From NCBI GenBank assembly GCA_905250115.1, contig CAJNOI010000056.1, forward strand, positions 328,099 through 392,098: a stretch of 64,000 bases of DNA. Direction: 5' to 3'. Below are positions 34,262 through 44,587 of this stretch, in pieces (within the stretch, counting starts at the first letter, position 1; each line of letters starts with the position of its first letter). This DNA is from Adineta steineri. Taxonomy: Eukaryota > Rotifera > Eurotatoria > Adinetida > Adinetidae. The notes under the pieces were generated by a model that was given only the letters and a program-made list of their open reading frames with translations, did not search any database and was not told where the DNA came from. The position numbers and the translations under genes were made by a program.

Positions 34262-35452
34262 ATGGCTTCCAAATGGACTAACGTTGAATTCCTTCAGGCA
34301 AAATTAAAAGATCCCACAATTAAGAGCTGCACATTGACATCTATGAAAGGAGCAGGTGGTAATAGTGGCGTAATGAATCGATTAATGGTGACTTATAACA
34401 ACGGCTTAACTACTTCGTATATTCTTAAAGTAAATTCTGAAGGTACAGAGCAAGCTGCTGCATTGGGATTACCACGAGAAGCTTTATTTTATGATCAATT
34501 TGCCTCTAAAATCAAAAATATAGTTCCTCGTACTTTTTATTCGGAAGGAGATATGAAAGCAGGTACTAAAGCAATTGTTCTTGAAGATCTTTCTGTTTTG
34601 AATAAAGATGGTTGTGATTATGTACAGATGGGACTGTACTTTACAGCACACTCGCCTTTAAATTGGGAAAAGGTACAAAAAGGAGAAATGGATTCACTTA
34701 TGCTTTCTGGATATAAAATCGAAGAACTTATGAGGAAGGCTTTTGAATGTGGTGCTGATCTTCACGCTACATACTGGAACAATAAAGCATTGGCTCAGGA
34801 TAAGGATTTAGACTGGTTACGTGGCCATGATTGGTATCGGGGAGAAGGCAAAGATACTTGGCAAGCCTCTCAATCTTTGGTTCAAAATATATGGAAAAGT
34901 GAGACAAAGAATATCTCTGGATGGGATCCGAAATTCGTAAGTTTGCTAGAAGCGTCAGTAGCTAAAATCGATTGGGATGATTTCCAAAACCGTATTCATA
35001 ATACAGCCTTTACACTTGTCCATGGAGACTTCCATCCAGCGAACCTTATGGTTGCAAGAAAGAAAGATAGTGATAATGTAATCTTTGGAGATGTTAAACT
35101 CATGGATTGGGAAGTAGTAGGTGTTGGCTGCGGTCCTCAAGATATGGGTCAATTCGTTATTTCACACGTACCACCTGAAATTCGACGTAAATTAGAAAAG
35201 CAAGTATTCCGTGAAGCCTATTACGATAAACTTGTCGAAAAACTCAAAGCTAAAACTGTAGAAAAATTACCTACGTTTGAAGAGTGTTGGCATGAATATG
35301 TTTATGGAGGAGTCGAGCGTTGGGTTTGGTTACTAGTGGTATGCAACAATATCTTTCCAAAATCTGCTGGAGATTATTTTTATAATCAAGTAAAGGATTT
35401 TGCAAATGATCACAGAGTTAATGTCGAAACAATCGGAATGCCCCGGGCATGA
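34262..35452 (+). CDS. CHK/EcKinase-like (aminoglycoside phosphotransferase fold) kinase
   Basis: Single exon, 396 aa. The N-lobe has MKGAGGNSGVMNRLMVTY (glycine-rich loop) and YILKVNSEG (the Lys). VLEDLS is the hinge-like block. The catalytic loop is LVHGDFHPANLMV (about residue 251, Brenner motif with Asp), and LMDWEVVGVG (about 278) carries the metal-binding Asp. This pattern fits DUF1679/EcKinase and related choline/aminoglycoside kinase-like proteins, abundant in arthropods and nematodes and thought to phosphorylate small molecules such as steroids or xenobiotics. The substrate is unknown. Being intronless among intron-rich genes, it may be a retrocopy or a microbial-type gene. Confidence 0.82.
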   Translation: MASKWTNVEFLQAKLKDPTIKSCTLTSMKGAGGNSGVMNRLMVTYNNGLTTSYILKVNSEGTEQAAALGLPREALFYDQFASKIKNIVPRTFYSEGDMKAGTKAIVLEDLSVLNKDGCDYVQMGLYFTAHSPLNWEKVQKGEMDSLMLSGYKIEELMRKAFECGADLHATYWNNKALAQDKDLDWLRGHDWYRGEGKDTWQASQSLVQNIWKSETKNISGWDPKFVSLLEASVAKIDWDDFQNRIHNTAFTLVHGDFHPANLMVARKKDSDNVIFGDVKLMDWEVVGVGCGPQDMGQFVISHVPPEIRRKLEKQVFREAYYDKLVEKLKAKTVEKLPTFEECWHEYVYGGVERWVWLLVVCNNIFPKSAGDYFYNQVKDFANDHRVNVETIGMPRA

Positions 35453-36149
35453 TCTACTGCGCAATTACTTCGGTTTTAATACTGAGTTCTTTTTTTAAAA
35501 TAATGCACTATTCTCGCGCTTATTATTGTACTGCGATTTATCTATTTTTTGTAAACTCTTCTTTCACCTCACTAAGTGTGCAAATAAGATCACGAATAAT
35601 ATTCACATCATATATGAATGAATTGCAACTTTATTGTACAATAAGTGATTTTAACGGTTGCTGAGAATAATTTTGATCGCTTGAACCGATTTCAATTTTT
35701 TCCCCCATTTATTGACTGGATCACTTCACACTACCACAGAAAATTTCATCGTGGTTGGGCCACAAATGAGGGCGTTACGAGCTATACTAGTCGAAAAAAT
35801 GACTTTTGAACTTCGAACAGAAGACAATTATTTACCTATAGATGCTTTAAGTATCGAATTGTCGAGTTTGATAGATGTTGTATAAGGGTAACGGTATAGA
35901 TCTTATCGAATCCTATGAAATATTATAATCATTTCCGTTTATTTTATTTATTCTTTGAATATAAAACAATGTTTTTTCCCTCGACTAAAAGGAAGATGAA
36001 TACGAGAAAAAGTGGACCTAAAAACGGTAATTCTTTTGTCTATCTGTTTGTCGCAGGTCAAAGGTCAAAAGAACATATGGAGGATGTTTAGGTGAAATGA
36101 TGTGCTGAGATCAAGCATCAAGGATTAAAAAAAACACATGAAAACTAAT
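35453..36149. other. Intergenic, nothing firm
   Basis: 3' flank of the kinase gene. A 71-codon frame at 35449-35664 overlaps the kinase stop and has no family match. AGGTCAAAGGTCAAAAG at 36056 is a short direct repeat. Confidence 0.45.
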
Positions 36150-36545
36150 AGAATGCTCTTAGGGGATGGTATCCTATAAAAGAGTGATACTGTTCGATAC
36201 TTATACTCTTTATTATGAGGGCATCGTAGGGCTCTCATATACTACTATATCGGGATACGCTTTGGTACTTCTGTGTGTTCCAGTTCTAGGGTCCAGGGGT
36301 ACTGTTAGTTTCTCATACCCTATAGTTTGAGAGTGTTCTTGGGTGCTCAACTTCTTTAGTACAGGGGCACTCTGGAGTTCTTTAGTCATATACTACAGGG
36401 GCACTCTGGGGTCGTTGAGTCCTATACTATAGGGGTACTATTGGGTCTTCATAGAGTACTATATGTTGGTACGCTTGGATTCTGATTGCCTAGTATATGG
36501 AAGCACTTTCGGGTCGTTTCAAAGTAGTTTAAGAGGGTACAGTTC
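36150..36545. repeat. Degenerate minisatellite, about 45-nt unit
   Basis: Recurring core ATACTATAGGGGCACTCTGG with following GGTC(G/T)TT(G/T)AGTC. Examples are at about 36365-36440 (two well-kept units) and weaker ones on either side (ACTACTATATCGGGATACG, AGTACTATATGTTGGTACG, GTATATGGAAGCACTTTCG). GC content is higher than the surroundings. No coding frame. Confidence 0.65.
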
Positions 36546-37725
36546 GTCCATTAAGCTCCATATCATTTTTTATTTTTACAGTGAGATAATTAGTAGACTC
36601 AATTATTATCGATACTAATCATTCAGTCGAGGGTTAAGTGAGTCGCCTCGACGAGCGTTACTTGTGTATTACAGATAATGACGGACGTTGAGCAAGGATC
36701 GTGATACATGTGAGTTATAACTACTATAGATCGTGAGAGACATTATTAGTTCCCATTAACTGAAGTTACAGCAGCTATTTTGTGTTTCACATTTTGATCC
36801 TAGAGGAGGATTGCACTAATAGCGTTTATATCTATTATATACAATAAGTGTATAGCTAAGAAATATGTAACAGTTTTGTAATAGTTTTCTCAACTGAAAT
36901 CACGCGTGTATGAGAAAAGATACGAGTTAGAATTTTAAATAAAAGAGTATTTATATCAGGTTTTACTATACCGAAACATATCAATATAATAATAATAATA
37001 ATTAAAAAGAGAACATTGTTAATAAATTAATAGATGTAAATACTTCATCATAGAAAGATTAATAATTATAAATCAAAAAAAATTACCTAAATCATCTTCT
37101 TTTTTTTTTTTGGTTCGTTACTTTAAATTATAATTTAGAAAACTTGACATCCATAAATCTAACTTGAAATTGTGGATATGATGTAATCAGAAAATATTCA
37201 CTCACTATCTCAAATAACAAATTCTTCTTCTGCAAAGAAAATCTTAACGCAAACTATTATCTAATCAATCATACTAATAATTCTAAAAAAATATTATGTT
37301 TATCTATTCAATATTATCAATTGTTCGATTCACATTTATTGATATTTTGTATCTTTCATATATTCTTATTATCTCAAATAACAAATTCTTTTGAGTTTTT
37401 ATTTATTTGACTATATCATTGATTTCGTAATAATGTGAATAAATATCTTAAAGGTACATAACATTAAAATTAGTATTTCAATTACATAGTATATATATGA
37501 TACTATTTAATATTTTTCTATAACTGTTATGTATTTAAAAATATTGGACATAATTTATCAATTAATTCAACTAAGTTTCTTTTTTTTTTGACAAACTATT
37601 GAGTATCATAGTTTCACAATATTATTCAAATTTTTATTTCTTTTCTTATAAAAATCAGAATAAATCTATTGATTTTGTTCTCTACATATCATTTAATATT
37701 AATATTATTTGATTATTTTCATTGA
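36546..37725. other. AT-rich gene-free stretch with a possible repeat relic
   Basis: At about 36775-36830, TTTTGTGTTTCACATTTTGATCC and AGGATTGCACTAATAGCG resemble the 3' end of the poly-C repeat family (16543, 57351). The rest is AT-rich with no signal I can name. Confidence 0.4.
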
Positions 37726-37726
37726 A

Positions 37727-37811
37727 AGGGTGTGGGTGTGAGTGTGAGTGGGTGTGATTGACCAGTAAATATGCAACTCACACCCACACCCACACCCACA
37801 CCCACACCCTT
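37727..37811. repeat. Telomere-like inverted pair (copy 7), the best-preserved
   Basis: AGGGTGTGGGTGTGAGTGTG, AGTGGGTGTG, about 20 nt of loop, then ACTCACACCCACACCC and ACACCCACACCCACACCCT. Outer units are exact GGGTGT and ACACCC; the right arm has five units. Confidence 0.85.
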
Positions 37812-37989
37812 GTCTCACATCAGTATTCATTGGCTAAATGATGAGATAAGATATCAAACATCTTATCAATTTGGAAACTGTAGATATGTTAAAGTAGTTG
37901 GTTAAACATAAATGTATATTGATCGCGAAGGAAAAAACATTTTCCAAACAAATATTTGTGAATAACGATATTTGTATACTCTAAATAAG

Positions 37990-38036
37990 TGTCGGTGTGC
38001 TATTTATTCCACACCCAAACTCACACACACCCTGCG
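37990..38036. repeat. Telomere-like inverted pair (copy 8), short
   Basis: GTGTCGGTGTG, 11-nt loop, CACACCCAAACTCACACACACCCTG (as CACACCCAAACTC plus ACACACACCCTG). It lies about 180 nt from copy 7. Confidence 0.6.
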
Positions 38037-38220
38037 AAATAAGAGAAAGAGTTCACATATTTGTTTCAAATTAAAGAACTTACTTTACCAATTAGTCATG
38101 AGGGGAAAAAATGGTGTAAAGTGAAAATAACCAGAAACGATTGGGTACGTTGATATCAAGGGAAAAACAGCTGATTAGTAGTCCAGTAATCACCCGTAAT
38201 CAAATAATTAATTGTTTCTA

Positions 38221-38469
38221 GAGGTGTAAGCCGTGCGGCTGAGCAGCCGTCGTCGCCGATGAACTAAGAAAATTTAAAGCCGCCGCCAGCCGTGTTAGCA
38301 TTAATTTTTAAAATTATAGCCGCCGCGCCGCTGATGGTATTCGAAACGTTCAATTTTTCGAGCCGCCGCCAGCCGGCAACCTTAGAATATTACAGCCGCG
38401 CCGCCGAATATTTTAAAAAAAATTTTAAAACTTGGCGCCGCCACCGTTGACCCTACCGACTTACACCTC
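38221..38469. mobile_element. GC-rich MITE-like element with terminal inverted repeats
   Basis: Ends GAGGTGTAAGCCGTGCGG and CCGACTTACACCTC are inverted copies over the first 14 or so bases, and TA lies on both sides (38219-38220, 38470-38471). The 249-bp interior is built from GCCGCCG motifs, strikingly GC-rich against the AT-rich surroundings. TA duplication suggests a Tc1/mariner target. The end TAGAGGTGTAA also recalls hAT-type ends, but I found no 8-bp duplication. No coding capacity. Confidence 0.75.
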
Positions 38470-38589
38470 TACTCATGAAAACACTGGTATCTTTTCGTTG
38501 ACGTTTTTTTTCATATGATGAGCAGCGCAACTGAAATAAATAAATTTTATGTAATTATTTGCGCAGTAAAAGAGGGAAGATTGTTTGCC

Positions 38590-38662
38590 GCCGCGATGGC
38601 TCAGCCGGTAGAGCGTCAGTCTCATAATCTGAAGGTCGTGAGTTCGATCCTCACTCGGGGCA
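38590..38662 (+). tRNA. Elongator tRNA-Met (CAU), copy 2
   Basis: Same 73-nt sequence as copy 1 with the CAT anticodon in CTCATAA and intact A and B boxes. T7 follows the 3' end (ATTTATTTTTTTAG), a Pol III terminator. G4-G69 mismatch in the acceptor stem. Confidence 0.87.
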
Positions 38663-38926
38663 TTTATTTTTTTAGTTCAAAATAGTAGTAAGTCAATTAT
38701 AGACAACTTAAAATGCAAAAATACAATCGATTTCATATCTTTTCTTTGCTTTTTTATTTTATAATGAACATCATCATCATCATAATACCCCTAACAGTGA
38801 GAGCCCGTTGTGGTCAACCACATACGGGATCAAATTTTTTTCGTGCCCGTTATGATGAACAGCGCAACTGAGATAGACAAATTTTATGTTGATATCCGTA
38901 CAGTACAGGTGAGAAAGTTGTTTGCC

Positions 38927-38999
38927 GCCGCGATGGCTCAGCCGGTAGAGCGTCAGTCTCATAATCTGAAGGTCGTGAGTTCGATCCTCACTCGGGGCA
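38927..38999 (+). tRNA. Elongator tRNA-Met (CAU), copy 3
   Basis: Identical to copy 2 including about 80 nt of 3' flank with its T7 terminator; second unit of the tandem array. Confidence 0.87.
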
Positions 39000-39263
39000 T
39001 TTATTTTTTTAGTTCAAAATAGTAGTAAGTCAATTATAGACAACTTAAAATGCAAAAATACAATCGATTTCATATCTTTTCTTTGCTTTTTTATTTTATA
39101 ATGAACATCATCATCATCATAATACCCCTAACAGTGAGAGCCCGTTGTGGTCAACCACATACGGGATCAAATTTTTTTCGTGCCCGTTATGATGAACAGC
39201 GCAACTGAGATAGACAAATTTTATGTTGATATCCGTACAGTACAGGTGAGAAAGTTGTTTGCC

Positions 39264-39336
39264 GCCGCGATGGCTCAGCCGGTAGAGCGTCAGTCTCATA
39301 ATCTGAAGGTCGTGAGTTCGATCCTCACTCGGGGCA
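39264..39336 (+). tRNA. Elongator tRNA-Met (CAU), copy 4
   Basis: Identical gene body. The 3' flank switches to unrelated sequence after CTTATTTTTAG, so the array ends here; T5 can still terminate Pol III. Confidence 0.86.
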
Positions 39337-39557
39337 CTTATTTTTAGAATATGACAATGAAAAACGAATCAATTTATAATTATTCTATTGATTTATTTTT
39401 TTTTCTGTTAAAGTAAGTGATATGCTCTGTATATTATTACTTACTTAATTATTTGAAAATTTATTTCTAAATTAATTTTAATCAACAATAAAATAAGAAA
39501 TGAAAACAAACTAAAATATATTTGTCATTTTGTTTGATATAAAATAAGTACCAAGAA

Positions 39558-40049
39558 TTAAAGATGATTACAGATGATATCACGTCCAATACCCTTTAAT
39601 ATAAGACTTCGAAATTCATCATAATTTAAAGTTCCATCAGTATTAATATCAACTTTTTTAATATAATTTGTCAACGCTTCAGTTGTTGCAAATTCATTAA
39701 TAATTGGTAAAAAGTTTGCCAATTCCTCAACATTAACAGATCCTGAATGATCTTTATCCAAAACACGAAATGCTCGTGTTAATTCATCATCTTGATAATA
39801 TCCCATAATAAATGGACGTAAAACAATAATAAAATTATCAAATAATAATGTATTTCGAGTATTTCTAGTTAATATATTATATTGTTTTCTTGTAATAATT
39901 GTATCATATATTCTACTACGTCTTTCTTTTTTATTTGTTATTCCATTGGATGTATTTTCAAAACTGAATTCTTCAAATTGATAATGAATTTGATTAATGA
40001 AATTGTTATTACGAGTAATAGTTTCTGTTACTGAAAATTCTAGATCCAT
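39558..40049 (-). CDS. EF-hand calcium-binding protein (calmodulin-like half)
   Basis: Single exon, 163 aa. The N-terminal 85 residues are polar and unmatched. The C-terminal part has two canonical EF loops, DKDHSGSVNVEE and DINTDGTLNYDE, each with Asp/Asn/Ser or Thr at positions 1, 3, 5 and Glu at 12, preceded by FRVLDK as in calmodulin. It therefore likely binds two Ca2+ and may act as a sensor. The N-terminal region may hold degenerate EF hands (DNFIIVLRPFIMGYYQDDEL). Confidence 0.8.
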   Translation of the reverse strand: MDLEFSVTETITRNNNFINQIHYQFEEFSFENTSNGITNKKERRSRIYDTIITRKQYNILTRNTRNTLLFDNFIIVLRPFIMGYYQDDELTRAFRVLDKDHSGSVNVEELANFLPIINEFATTEALTNYIKKVDINTDGTLNYDEFRSLILKGIGRDIICNHL

Positions 40050-41686
40050 TTGATATTATCAATTAAATAATCTAAAATAAAATAACAATGTTAGATTCAA
40101 AAACATTTATTTCTAATATAGATACATATTCGAAGATTGTAAATTCAATAATGGCGAATAAAAAGATTATAAATAGTGACAATAAAGGTTGTCTCTTTAC
40201 CATAAAAAATAAAACAAAATACTTAATCATTCAAAAATATTTTGATAAGATTCGGTATTTATTCTATCTACAATAGATTTTTTGTTCTTTTATGACTATT
40301 TTTCAAATACCTTTCGTCATTTTGATACTACGTCTACATATGTACTATTCGGAAGTCAGAACTATTTAGAAAATTAGTTACGTTACGAGAAGAATCAATG
40401 GTATTGTTGATTTGCAAAACTTGAAACCAATATGTGAATAGTATGATAAAGTACTATAATTTGTAGATTTTAAGTATTTTGAAACCAACAACAAATCTGA
40501 TTGTGTGAATGATTTATAGAATTGTTGAAGATTTCTTATATTTGAATTTGATCCTTGAGAAATAATTATAAAATCTTCTCATTTATTGAAACAAGAGATA
40601 GCATATATAATACTATTTGAATTTTAATCATCTTAATAAAAGTCGGTATGTCAATATTATACAGCCAACAATAAATCAAAATAATTTTTACGACTATTCC
40701 TACCGCAAAATGTTATCTTTCAAATATTTCAAGAACATTCTTTTTCTTTCCATGAAATCGAGAAGCCAGAGAGATACAAATTTTAATATGTCTGACAGAA
40801 ATTTGGCCATTTCTCTTAGTCAGTCTATAAATGAAAAAACTAAAATCAATTTATAGATAAGAACACAAAAAAGTCTGTTTTTTTTCAATCGTAAATTACA
40901 GATTTGAATTATATATATTTCTATTCATAATCTACGTCATTCACCATTCGAGACTTTAAATAATAGTTATTATAGTAGATAAAATATAGTATGATGACAA
41001 AAAAAAAAACAATAATCAATTAATGATATTATTTATCATTCTTTATAAGAATATATTGATGAAGTATACAAAAGAAGAATAGAAAATAATAATCTTGTTG
41101 ATGTTCATCATTTAAAGATGAAATCGATAGAAATAGATTCAACTTTTATTTTTCGTCACAATTTCAACGTAAATAAATTTAGGGGTATTTCTCGCAGTAA
41201 AAAAAAAGAATATATGGATAATATGTAATACAGCAATAATACCACTATAATTCATGGGAACTTCTATTCTCTATTCAACACATTGGTTATTTTTGTTGTT
41301 ACAAATCACCTTGAATGGTTTTCTTTAACTGTCACATTTCGTTGCTAGAGTATACAGAGGATAGAACAGAAGGAGAAAAATAGTAAGAAAAGATATATAT
41401 AAATATACAACAGCTGTTATTTTCAACAAAGTAAACTTGTTTTGCTCAAATTAAAAATCAGCTTATTTATTCAAGTCATAATGAAAATATGTCATTGATT
41501 GTGATAACACCCAATAGTCTCTTTTTATAATCAGTTTTTATATAAATAGAAAGTTACGTATGTTCTATTGCGTTATTTAATATGATAAAGTCTATATGAT
41601 CTAGTCTTATCAAAAAGTAAAGAGATAAGTAAAAAAAAAGAAGGCCATTCATTGTGTCTTTCTAAATAAACGAAATATCTTAAATA
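40050..41686. other. AT-rich intergenic region
   Basis: No supported gene; short frames at 40088-40276 and 40617-40856 (+) are Lys/Asn/Ile-rich. The right end is the promoter region of the formamidase. Confidence 0.5.
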
Positions 41687-43080
41687 ATGTTAGTTTTGCG
41701 ACGAACATTATCAACAGCAATATCTTATGCTGCAAAACCATTAATTAGTGTTGATCTTAATCGATCAGCAACTGAACAAACCATTCCTCTACATAATCGT
41801 TGGCATCCTGATATACCAAGTGTCGTATCAGTTCGTCGAGGTGATGTATTTCGTATTGAATGTGTTGATTGGACTGGTGGACAAATTGGAAATAATGATT
41901 CAGCTGATGATGTTAAAAATGTTGATTTAACTCGTATACATTATTTATCCGGACCAATTGAAGTACAAGATACACATCCTGGTGATATTCTTGTTGTTGA
42001 TGTTCTAGATGTTGGTCCTCTTCCATCATCAATGTGGGGTTTTACAGGAATTTTTGATCGAAAAAATGGTGGAGGATTTTTAACTGAATATTATCCAAAT
42101 GCACATAAAGCAATTTGGGATTTTAGTGGAATTTATGCTACTAGTCGACATATAAAAGATGTTCGATTTGCTGGACTTACTCATCCAGGTAAATTCAAAT
42201 GTTTATTTCTTTTGAATAATTTAATTAATTAATTCTTAAAGGTATTATTGGTTGTGCTCCATCACATGAATTATTATCACGATGGAATAAACGTGAAGGA
42301 GATTTAGTTAAAGAATGTTCACATTTACATCATCCAGATACTGTTTTAGCAAATTTACCAATTGAAAAAGGAGCTTTATTAGGTCGATTAAATTCCAAAG
42401 ATAATAAAGATAAATGGAAAAAAATTGCTAATGAAGGAGCTCGAACAATTCCACCACGTGAACATGGAGGAAATAATGATATAAAAAATATTTCTCGTGG
42501 TTCACGTGTTTTTCTACCTGTTTATGTTGATGGAGCTAAATTAAGTTTAGGAGATATTCATTTTTCACAAGGTGATGGAGAAATATCATTTTGTGGTGCA
42601 ATTGAAATGGTTCGTAAATATATATATGTGTGAATTTCTATTTGATACTATTTTTAGAGTGGTTATCTTGATTTACATGTTGATGTTATTCGAGATGGTA
42701 TGTCTCGTTTATCAATAACAAATCCATTGATTCAACCAGGTCCTATTGAACCTCGTTATTCAAATTATTTAACATTTCAGGGAATATCAGTTGATGATAA
42801 AGGTCAACAACATTTTCTTGATGCAACATTAGCTTATCGTCAAGCATGTCTTTCAGCTATTCGATATTTAAAACGTTTTGGTTATACGGAAGAACAAGTC
42901 TACTGTATATTATCTGCTGCACCTATTGAAGGACGTATTGGATCTATTGTTGATATTCCTAATGCTTGTTGTACACTTTCGTTACCAACAGATATCTTTT
43001 CATTTGATGTCACACCACAAGCAGCTGCAAAATTTAATGAAAAAATAGATAGAGGACAATTAGCTAAAACAACATCATAA
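41687..43080 (+). CDS. Formamidase (FmdA/AmdA acetamidase-formamidase family)
   Basis: Three exons, 41687-42188, 42242-42609 and 42658-43080, give 430 aa against about 410 in microbial enzymes. Family blocks in order are IPLHNRWHPDIPSV, GDVFRIECVDWTGGQIGNND, HYLSGPIEVQDTHPGDILVV, FAGLTHPGIIGCAPSHELL, LPVYVDGAKLSLGDIHFSQG and DGEISFCGAIEMSGYLDL. The enzyme hydrolyses formamide to formate and ammonia. FmdA is common in bacteria, archaea, fungi and plants and rare in animals, so horizontal origin followed by intron gain is plausible. The extra about 20 N-terminal residues (MLVLRRTLSTAISYAAKP) are basic and amphipathic, like a mitochondrial targeting peptide. It converges on the 43160 gene with 79 nt between stops. 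Confidence 0.88.
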
Positions 43081-43159
43081 ATAATAGAGAAACAAAAAAA
43101 AAACATTGTCTGTTTTGATTTTTTATTGTAATTAATTTGTTGAAAAGAGAATATCTATA

Positions 43160-43516
43160 TCATTGATTATAATAATGATGTTGTGTAAATTGTGGTACAG
43201 TTAAAAAAGTTGATGAAACACTATTTGATGATGGAGTTCGCTGATATATAATTGTATGTTGATCTATATTATTATTATTATTATTTGATTTAGTCTTTGA
43301 ACAGAGATCAAATACATAATTAAGTAAAAAACGTTGATAACATAAACAAAGACCAAAAAGACTAACAAGAATTAATAACATAAATATAAACATAATAAGT
43401 TGCCATGTTGTATATATTGATTTACTTGAAGATATTTCATCAGATCGATTTTTATTGAATAATGAAGGCATTTCAATATGATCTTTTGAATAATTATCAC
43501 TATCTTTTAATATCAT
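43160..43516 (-). CDS. Putative single-pass membrane protein
   Basis: 118-aa frame. One strong hydrophobic segment (residues about 37-60, LIMFIFMLLILVSLFGLCLC) follows a polar N-terminus and precedes a cytoplasmic-looking tail with poly-Asn and PSSNSVSSTFLTVPQF. The reading frame stays open upstream with hydrophobic residues to an AG at about 43549, so an additional 5' exon is possible; I could not place it. No family recognised. Confidence 0.45.
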   Translation of the reverse strand: MILKDSDNYSKDHIEMPSLFNKNRSDEISSSKSIYTTWQLIMFIFMLLILVSLFGLCLCYQRFLLNYVFDLCSKTKSNNNNNNIDQHTIIYQRTPSSNSVSSTFLTVPQFTQHHYYNQ

Positions 43517-44587
43517 ATTGTCATATAATATAGAAAATAATATCGTCTACAAAAAAAGTATTGTAAATCTATTATGTTGAGTGAACTTATTTGAGAATAG
43601 AAAAAGATTTTTTTTTTCTCCTACTTAAGCATAACAGTCTATCATCAAAGAAATTTTAAAAAAAATTAATATTAGAAATAATTAGTTTTTCAATTATATA
43701 AACAAAATTTATTTAATTGTTAATATTCTATGAACAAGCAATTATTAGAATAATATCTATCTTATTAAATTCATGACGTAAGAGAAATTTAAAAAAAGAA
43801 ATAAAAGTTTTTTTTTAATTATTTATCTTTGAATAATAAAACCGTTCGCCTCTTCTATTTTTTTTTATAAATACGTAATTACAACCATCTACTCCAAGAT
43901 TTAAAAGCAATCGTGCATGATAATAGATAGTAATTGAACATTTCTATGATATATAGACTTTTTACGCTCAAAATATATCTATTTATTCATTGTCACGAAT
44001 ATGAATTACTGAAAAATGACAAATTATCTATACATTTCGTATATATTCATGACAATGTAACACATGATATTTCATTTTTTTTCTGCCTCAAGTATGATTG
44101 ATAAAATATAATTGTTCATGCGATCAGAAATAAGTACTCACCGTCCAAAGTAAGAAGATGTTAATAGTAGAGAACTGTCAATATTACAGAAATTCATTAA
44201 TATATACAACTGAATAAGAATTAAGATAGAAGTTGAACAAATATTGATGAATATTCTCTACATGATTGATCAAGAAATATCCGAGATCAAGAGCAATAGA
44301 GATAATGGTTGCATTAAGAAATATATATAATAGAAAAAGAAAGATTTTTTCTACATAATTATAACTATGTTTCATCAATTTCATTCAAATCAGATGTTTT
44401 TTTTCTATTGACATCTATGCAATTTGAAGTACATCAAGTATATATAATGAATTAAAAATAAAAAAATAGTTTAATAATATATTATATCTACACATTCAAT
44501 GAATAAAATATGAAAGAATATAAAAATATAGAACGACTTTTTTTTTATTGATATTTTATAATATAAATGTTTTGACACTCGTATATA
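43517..44587. other. AT-rich intergenic region
   Basis: No supported gene. A 66-codon hydrophobic frame at 44184-44384 (-) has no family resemblance. May contain a 5' exon of the 43160 gene (a GTGAGT donor is at about 44142 on the minus strand). Confidence 0.4.

Larger units (their letters stand above)
38505..39336. repeat. 337-bp tandem array carrying tRNA-Met genes
   Basis: tRNA starts at 38590, 38927 and 39264 are exactly 337 nt apart. The two complete units are nearly identical, including a TCATCATCATCAT run and flanking GTGAGAGCCCGTTGTGG. The unit's upstream part (AGCAGCGCAACTGA) is recognisable but diverged before the first copy, so that one is the oldest edge. Confidence 0.9.

Noticed and set aside
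36150-36545. CRISPR-like array
   Set aside because: Repeats are degenerate with no unique equal-length spacers, and the genome is animal.
37727-38036. True chromosome end or internal telomere array
   Set aside because: Repeats are short, paired in opposite orientation and surrounded by unique DNA with genes on both sides, so this is not a terminus.
38780-39347. Repeated 60-70-codon frames on both strands in the 337-bp units
   Set aside because: They run straight through tRNA-Met genes and are identical only because the DNA is tandemly duplicated.
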